DNA from: Myxocyprinus asiaticus
Lineage: Eukaryota > Chordata > Actinopteri > Cypriniformes > Catostomidae
Length of the DNA: 64,000 bases
NCBI RefSeq assembly: GCF_019703515.2
Contig: NC_059388.1
Coordinates: 1,625,501 to 1,689,500 of the forward strand
Reading direction: 5' to 3'
In this document: one piece after another, positions 59,263 through 64,000 of the stretch
Layout: each line of letters starts with the position of its first letter
Numbering within the stretch: the first letter of the stretch is position 1
Made by a program: the position numbers and the translations under genes
The notes under the pieces: model-generated
Seen by the model: the letters and a program-made list of their open reading frames with translations, nothing else
Told to the model about the DNA's origin: nothing
Database searches by the model: none

Positions 59263-59353
59263 TTAACATCAAATATGTTCTGATTAGCTGTGATTGACTT
59301 GACACATTGCACCTAGTCAGGATGAGGTGTAAGACTTGAAAGCAGTTTCTTAC

Positions 59354-59457
59354 TGAGAGAGATTTGCAGAGTCTCTGGTCCTGTTCACTTAGATGTTCAC
59401 ACTCTTTCTTCAGTTCAGTGTTCCTCCTTATGAGCTTCCTGCATTCTTCCTCTCGCA
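59354..59457 (-). CDS. phf21b: PHF21B-like coiled-coil exon
   Basis: 104 bases. Acceptor TTTGTGCAG precedes 59457. The first two bases complete the Val codon begun in the previous exon, and the exon ends in phase 0 at a GTAAGA donor. It encodes a charged helix (REEECRKLIRRNTELKKECE, then HLSEQDQRLCKSLS) with leucines roughly every seven residues, a predicted coiled coil for protein partnering. The reading frame is open across both junctions. Confidence 0.8.
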
Positions 59458-62290
59458 CTGCACAAACATACATTTCATCACATGATCATATCACATCATT
59501 GTATATTCACGTTAGGTTTGTTCGACATTTGCATTCGGAAATTGAAAAGAGATACGTCGATTTGGGTACTTTCTGCTTCTGCGAATGTCTCAGAGAACAG
59601 CTACATGACTACATGAAATTGAATGGCATTCATACTTACAGAAGCAAATTTAGTAACCAAAATCCTATATGCCTTGTTTTTGAGAATAGAATAAAGCAGT
59701 ATATCCAGACAATTCTAACTTCTGCAATTCTAAAGCTGTAAAGACTGAGCCTGCTTTGTTTTAAATGCACTGATACCTCATATTTTATATTATTTTCCCC
59801 GTTTCTGTTTTTTTAATGTGCATTATTTCATTTATATTTTTATCATTGTATTCTGTGTTATATTCTTCAGGCTATAAAAGTGAACAGACTTCTTCTGCAA
59901 GGGAGCAGAGTTATTATTAATTAAACGATTGTAAAATAATAAATGAGGGGAATTTGAAGTCAAACGAACATGAAAATTTGTCATCATATTCTATTAAATT
60001 AATTAGTAGGCCATATGCCAGTATTGTTACAACATTGGGTATTTTATATTAGACGCATTTAATATTTGTGACATATACATTAGTTGTTAGCTTTCAATAC
60101 ACTGCCTGTGTTTATAAGAAAGTCTAAGATAAGCCTATATTATTTTAATAGCATTAAATTGGAGTCAGCATGTTTCATCCTTTTGTATATAGATAAACAT
60201 AACATAATAAAAGATTAGGATTACTTGAAAAAAGATAGCATTGTTATGCTGCAGGTTTAATGAAAGTTAGCGCAAATGGAGGTGTTAGAATCAAAATGAA
60301 GTGCGTCTCATCTTTATCGTAATGCATCTGGCCATAACAGTGCCACTGGGAGCTAGCTGCAGAGATTGACCCAAGTACCAAGTCCCTAGTTTGAGGTATC
60401 TGCCGATAACGGGTACTGATACAAGTAGTTTTGTGTTTGCATATGTATGCCATTCTATTTGTGTATGTTGAATTGATATCTTGATATAGCCAAATTAAGT
60501 GTTTTCAGTATGAAAACAATATATTTTGTTAATGTACTCGGTACTGGTATCATCATTTAATATTTCCGAGTACGAGTACCTGACACGAGTACTTCCAAAC
60601 GGTGCTTTTCTTCACTACTCTAAAAGTGAATTCACATTACAGACTTTACAAAAATGTAAATACATTACTAATTACCATTACTTTCTAAAACACTTTTTGC
60701 AGAAAAGCTTATGTTTTCTGATTCATTTTAAATAATGTCTGTTTACCTCCTCGTTCTTTGACTCGTTAGGTGGCACACACCCTTCAGCTGTCACAGAAAT
60801 GCAAACAGACGTACATTAACATAATTCATGTTTAAAAGGTTTTCTACATAATATTATTTTAGCAATGTGTTACTCAGTAAAGTAATTAAAAGTAGTTAAA
60901 TTAATTGAAAGTCAGCAACTGTAATCTGATTACAAGAATTTGAAATATAATACACTACTGTACTAAAAGTAATTAGATTACAGTAATTGATTACTTTGTA
61001 ATTAGATTACCAGTATGTTCTCAGTCATGATTTTGAATTCTAAAATAAAAGAATAAAACTGTTTTTTCATAAGAAATAATTTAATATCACATTAATGCGT
61101 GTCATCAATAGGTGTTCTGTGCATTTTCTAGTGCTGTTGATTTAACGTGTTAATTCAGTGCAATTAATTATATAAAAAAATTACGCGTTAAAAAAATGTA
61201 TGCAATTAATCACGTCCCCGGACCATATTAAGGAAGATCCCTGAGCAATTTAATTAATTAATTTAATTAATGTAATTATTATTTAATCAGCACACCATGC
61301 AATTAATTCAATAAAAACATTTTACTCTAATTTTCCTGCATGATGTACACTGTGAATCACTGCATAAGTGTGTTTGACAATAGGGGTGCGTTCAAATCAA
61401 AAGTCATCATTCCTATGCCTTATTTCCCTCAAAGACTTTACCTTCCACTGTGAGAGTTCCAGAAGGCTAAAAGGTGTGGGGATCCAAAATAACGGACATT
61501 CAGAACACTCAAAATTCAGTTTGAAACGATCCTACAGCATGGCTGCCATTCTTGTTTTCTCTTTGAAGTGCCCTACACAGGCATCATTTATGCCGTTTGG
61601 AAGCGTAGGTGTGTTCAACTTTATGGAGTGCTGCGAAGACTAGTCGGAGCCTGGTTTGATGCAATGCATGTCCGACTTTCGTCACCGCCACTGCCGCATC
61701 ACCATGACACACAACGAGAGCGAAGCGAGACCAGCCGCCTGGATCAACCAGGGCTGTTACCCCAAAGCAGCTGCACATGCTCTGGTGACAACACGGCTTC
61801 GTGATTGGACCGACTCTCTGACGACAATGTTGTGCATTTTATCTAACACTTCAGTTCCGCAAACTCAAACAAATCCATGTTTTTATCATATTAAAATCTC
61901 TTTTCATGTAATCTTAATCTTATATATCATGTTTTTTAAAAAACAATTAAGAATAATTCAAAAGTATTGTATCTCCTTTATTGGTATTTCAATAATATAG
62001 TAGGCTTTTCTCTGACTTTTTTTTCTTCAGCACGTAACCTATTCAAATAAATATTGTTTCTGGTTATTACATGTTCAATTCAAATGTCTATCAGGACGCA
62101 CAAAGTGTCCGACTTGACGGCTCTCTTTTCAACTCCTTCCCTTCCTGCAACCGGCAAATCATGCCTGTTCTTCAATAGGAGAACACAACTATCATCACAC
62201 GATCGCATCATCACGATTGCATCTTAACATGACCACATTCTTCCGATTATATTTTTGTATGATCACCTTATTACGTGTTTGACAGCTTAC
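59458..62290 (-). other. phf21b intron, repeat debris only
   Basis: 2.8 kb, bounded by a GTAAGC donor (62290-62285) and a CAG acceptor (59460-59458). Contains GAGTACGAGTACC-type (60540-60590), AGATTACAG-type (60880-61010) and AATTAATCACG-type (61140-61260) repeat debris. The open frames at 61368-62000 show no domain. Confidence 0.6.
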
Positions 62291-62357
62291 CTGTTTTATG
62301 TGTAACATATGACTGCATGAATTTCTGTGGCCAAGACAAATTCTCTTTGTTCAAAAC
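62291..62357 (-). CDS. phf21b: PHF21B-like linker exon after the PHD finger
   Basis: 67 bases, too short to stand out alone. Acceptor TTGTAAAG precedes 62357 and a GTAAGC donor follows 62291. It encodes VLNKENLSWPQKFMQSYVTH-K-T plus one base of the next Val codon. Phase matches both neighbours (phase 0 in, phase 1 out). The WP...SYVTHKT pattern corresponds to the segment following the PHD finger in PHF21 proteins. Confidence 0.8.
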
Positions 62358-62458
62358 CTTTACAAGACAAAAAGAAGAGAAGATGAGCAGATTTCTATCA
62401 TTACGGGTTCACAATCACGTATGGGTTGTGTTTACTTGAAGTGTGTGCATTGACATAC

Positions 62459-62614
62459 TTTCTTGTGGCACTTGGGGCACATCCACATGCCCCTGATGGC
62501 AGTTTTGAGAGGTGGGTTCAGGCAGTCGGGGTGGTAGGCTCGAGTGCAGGTGTGACAGGGCTGAAGACCGCCTTCCTGCTTACACACTGCACAGTGATCA
62601 TCATGCTGCAACTC
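62459..62614 (-). CDS. phf21b: PHF21B-like PHD-finger exon
   Basis: 156 bases, 52 codons, phase 0 at both ends. Acceptor GTGTGATGCAG precedes 62614 and a GTATGT donor follows 62459. It encodes a complete C4HC3 PHD finger: C-x2-C-x8-C-x2-C-x4-H-x2-C-x14-C-x2-C within ELQHDDHCAVCKQEGGLQPC, then HTCTRAYHPDCLNPPLKTA, then RGMWMCPKCHKK. PHD fingers read histone H3 tails. In the paralog PHF21A (BHC80, an LSD1-CoREST partner) this domain recognises unmethylated H3K4. The acidic QHDDH stretch before the first cysteine could play the same role, but the residue before the third cysteine is Pro where PHF21A, as I recall, has Met. Upstream exons lie beyond the window. Confidence 0.85.
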
Positions 62615-63078
62615 CTGCATCACACACACATATTCAGATAAACACACCATGTAAGAGCTTTAAGACTTTATTAATGTATCAAACTAATGGGTTCGTACAA
62701 GAAAAGTAATCTGTTACATTGTGTGCTACAATAACGCACAGTGAGAACAGAACTTAAACAGAACCGCTGTAATAAGAAACTCAAGTATTGCGAGACGTAT
62801 TTTTAAATTCATCTAATGCTATAAAGCTGTGGCCTTTTAACGTGGAAGGCGATATGAAATCATTTGCTCACATGATGACAACATTTCACAACTCTGATTT
62901 TGCAATTTTTCATAATGTAATCAGGATTTACAATCAACCATACATGAATTCAAAATATGAAATCAATCATTAGCAAACACTCTGAACCCTTCCTAAATGG
63001 CAAAAATGAAATTCTAGCAAAAATATATTTGAAACAATATTTGAAATATATGTTTTAAATAGCACAGTTGAAAGAAGG
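62615..63078 (-). other. phf21b intron 5' of the PHD exon
   Basis: No further exon recognised. AT-rich. Confidence 0.4.
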
Positions 63079-63575
63079 ACACTACCCTTCAAAAGTTTGG
63101 AAACTCTACGCAATTTTTGTTTGTGAAAGAAAATGATCATTTTATTCACCGAGGATGTTTTAAATTGATCAAGAATTGCAGTAAAGACATTTATAATGTT
63201 AAAAATGACTTTCTATTTACATAAAGCTGTATAGCACAACCATTTTAAACTGTTCTTCTAACAAAAAGAAATGTTTCTTGAGTACCAAATTAGCCCATTA
63301 AATTGATTTCTTAAGGATTAACGGACTTATTCTTTTTTTAGCAGACTGGACTAATGACTGCTGAAAATGGGGCTTTGACATAATGAATTAAAAATTAACT
63401 TTAAAATCAGTGCAAATATAAAACCATTATTTCAAACAGTATTAATAATTTGCAGCATTACTAATGTTTAAGGTATTGTTTTTGATCGATTAAATGCATT
63501 CTAGCTGAAGAAAAGCATCCATTTCTTTTAAGAACAAAAATGTCTTAGTGTTTCCAAACTTTTAAAGGGTCGTGT
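63079..63575. mobile_element. MITE with ACACTACC... termini
   Basis: Left end ACACTACCCTTCAAAAGTTT (63079) and right end CAAACTTTTAAAGGGTCGTGT (63555-63575) are inverted. The interior (TTAAATTGATCAAGAATTGC, CAGTAAAGACATTTATAATG) is typical of a very abundant cyprinid repeat. No transposase. It lies in the phf21b intron. Confidence 0.7.
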
Positions 63576-63873
63576 ATATTTTTTAAATTAAAAACCTATT
63601 ATGTTTAAATCTAGACATTTCAAAATATATTACAAAATGTAAATCGGGGGGAAAAAAACTTTTATTATCAAAATACTGTTTAAATATACATGCAAATGTG
63701 CGTAGACTAAAACAAGCTCATTTATCCAAACATTGTTATGTGAGTGTATCCATATTTTAAAGTGTTTAAGTAGCTATAAGAACATTTATTTAAGAACATA
63801 GCCTGTACCAAAATAATAATAATAATAATAAAAACAGTGGGAATAAGCAACTATCTTCTAACCTCACTGAAAT

Positions 63874-63926
<53 letters not shown>

Positions 63927-64000
63927 ATTATATTTTTATTTATTTATTTAAAAATATACAAAAACAGGTAAAAACATATTCAGAACACATTTATATTAAT
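63576..64000. other. Intron, microsatellites only
   Basis: (AAT)n near 63815-63830 and (TA)n at about 63877-63923. No exon seen before the window edge. Confidence 0.5.

Larger units (their letters stand above)
55988..59353 (-). other. phf21b intron (between coiled-coil and last exon)
   Basis: 3.4 kb, bounded by a GTAAGA donor (59353-59348) and a CAG acceptor (55990-55988). It holds a Kolobok-like element at 57996-59262 and TTAAC-type repeat debris near 56490-56560. No other exon was recognised. Confidence 0.7.

Noticed and set aside
61368..62000. Plus-strand frames of 78-114 codons in the phf21b intron
   Set aside because: No domain, overlapping in several frames, no splice or start context.

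Overview
This window is vertebrate genomic DNA, most likely from a teleost fish and probably a cyprinid. The signs are an intron-split nuclear gene, (AC)n, (GATA)n and (TA)n microsatellites, an AT-rich background, and a repeat load typical of fish: DIRS tyrosine-recombinase retrotransposons, a Sleeping-Beauty-like Tc1 copy, CR1/L2 and L1 LINEs, a tRNA-derived SINE, and Kolobok and other small DNA elements. Nothing looks bacterial or plasmid-like. The species call rests on repeat style, so it is an inference.

The only host gene I can support is the 3' end of a PHF21B-type PHD-finger gene on the minus strand, at about 55.7-62.6 kb. It has four coding exons with good splice sites and matching phases: the PHD finger, a linker, a coiled-coil exon, and the terminal exon with a stop. 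The rest of the gene should lie beyond base 64000.

The first 55 kb is a transposon graveyard. From left to right it holds a Ty3/gypsy gag-protease remnant broken by DIRS copy B (0.4-3.8 kb); a foldback repeat and a terminal piece (F) of a second DIRS family (4.1-5.0 kb); a second-family DIRS body (E, 9.3-11.0 kb); and a nested complex at 12.7-24.5 kb. In that complex one arm of a foldback repeat carries a ~0.5 kb MITE, and the other carries a complete-length DIRS element (A, 6.07 kb) plus a 3.4 kb CR1/L2 LINE. Next come a SINE and MITE (26.2-28.2 kb), a gag-like remnant with DIRS copy C (29.7-33.0 kb), a dead Tc1 transposon (34.8-36.4 kb), a minisatellite (38.1-38.8 kb), a LINE interrupted by the internally deleted DIRS copy D and then by a TTAA-type DNA element (39.3-43.2 kb), a decayed L1 (45.0-48.8 kb), and a foldback repeat followed by a LINE 3' end (50.7-52.5 kb).

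Every mobile-element gene seen carries stops, frameshifts or deletions, so none looks autonomous. The most informative signals are the DIRS copies. They share a conserved CCAAT / ATTTGCAT octamer / TATA promoter block, a composite 3' terminus, and an insertion site with no target duplication, which can be checked against the opposite foldback arm. I found no convincing new cellular system.
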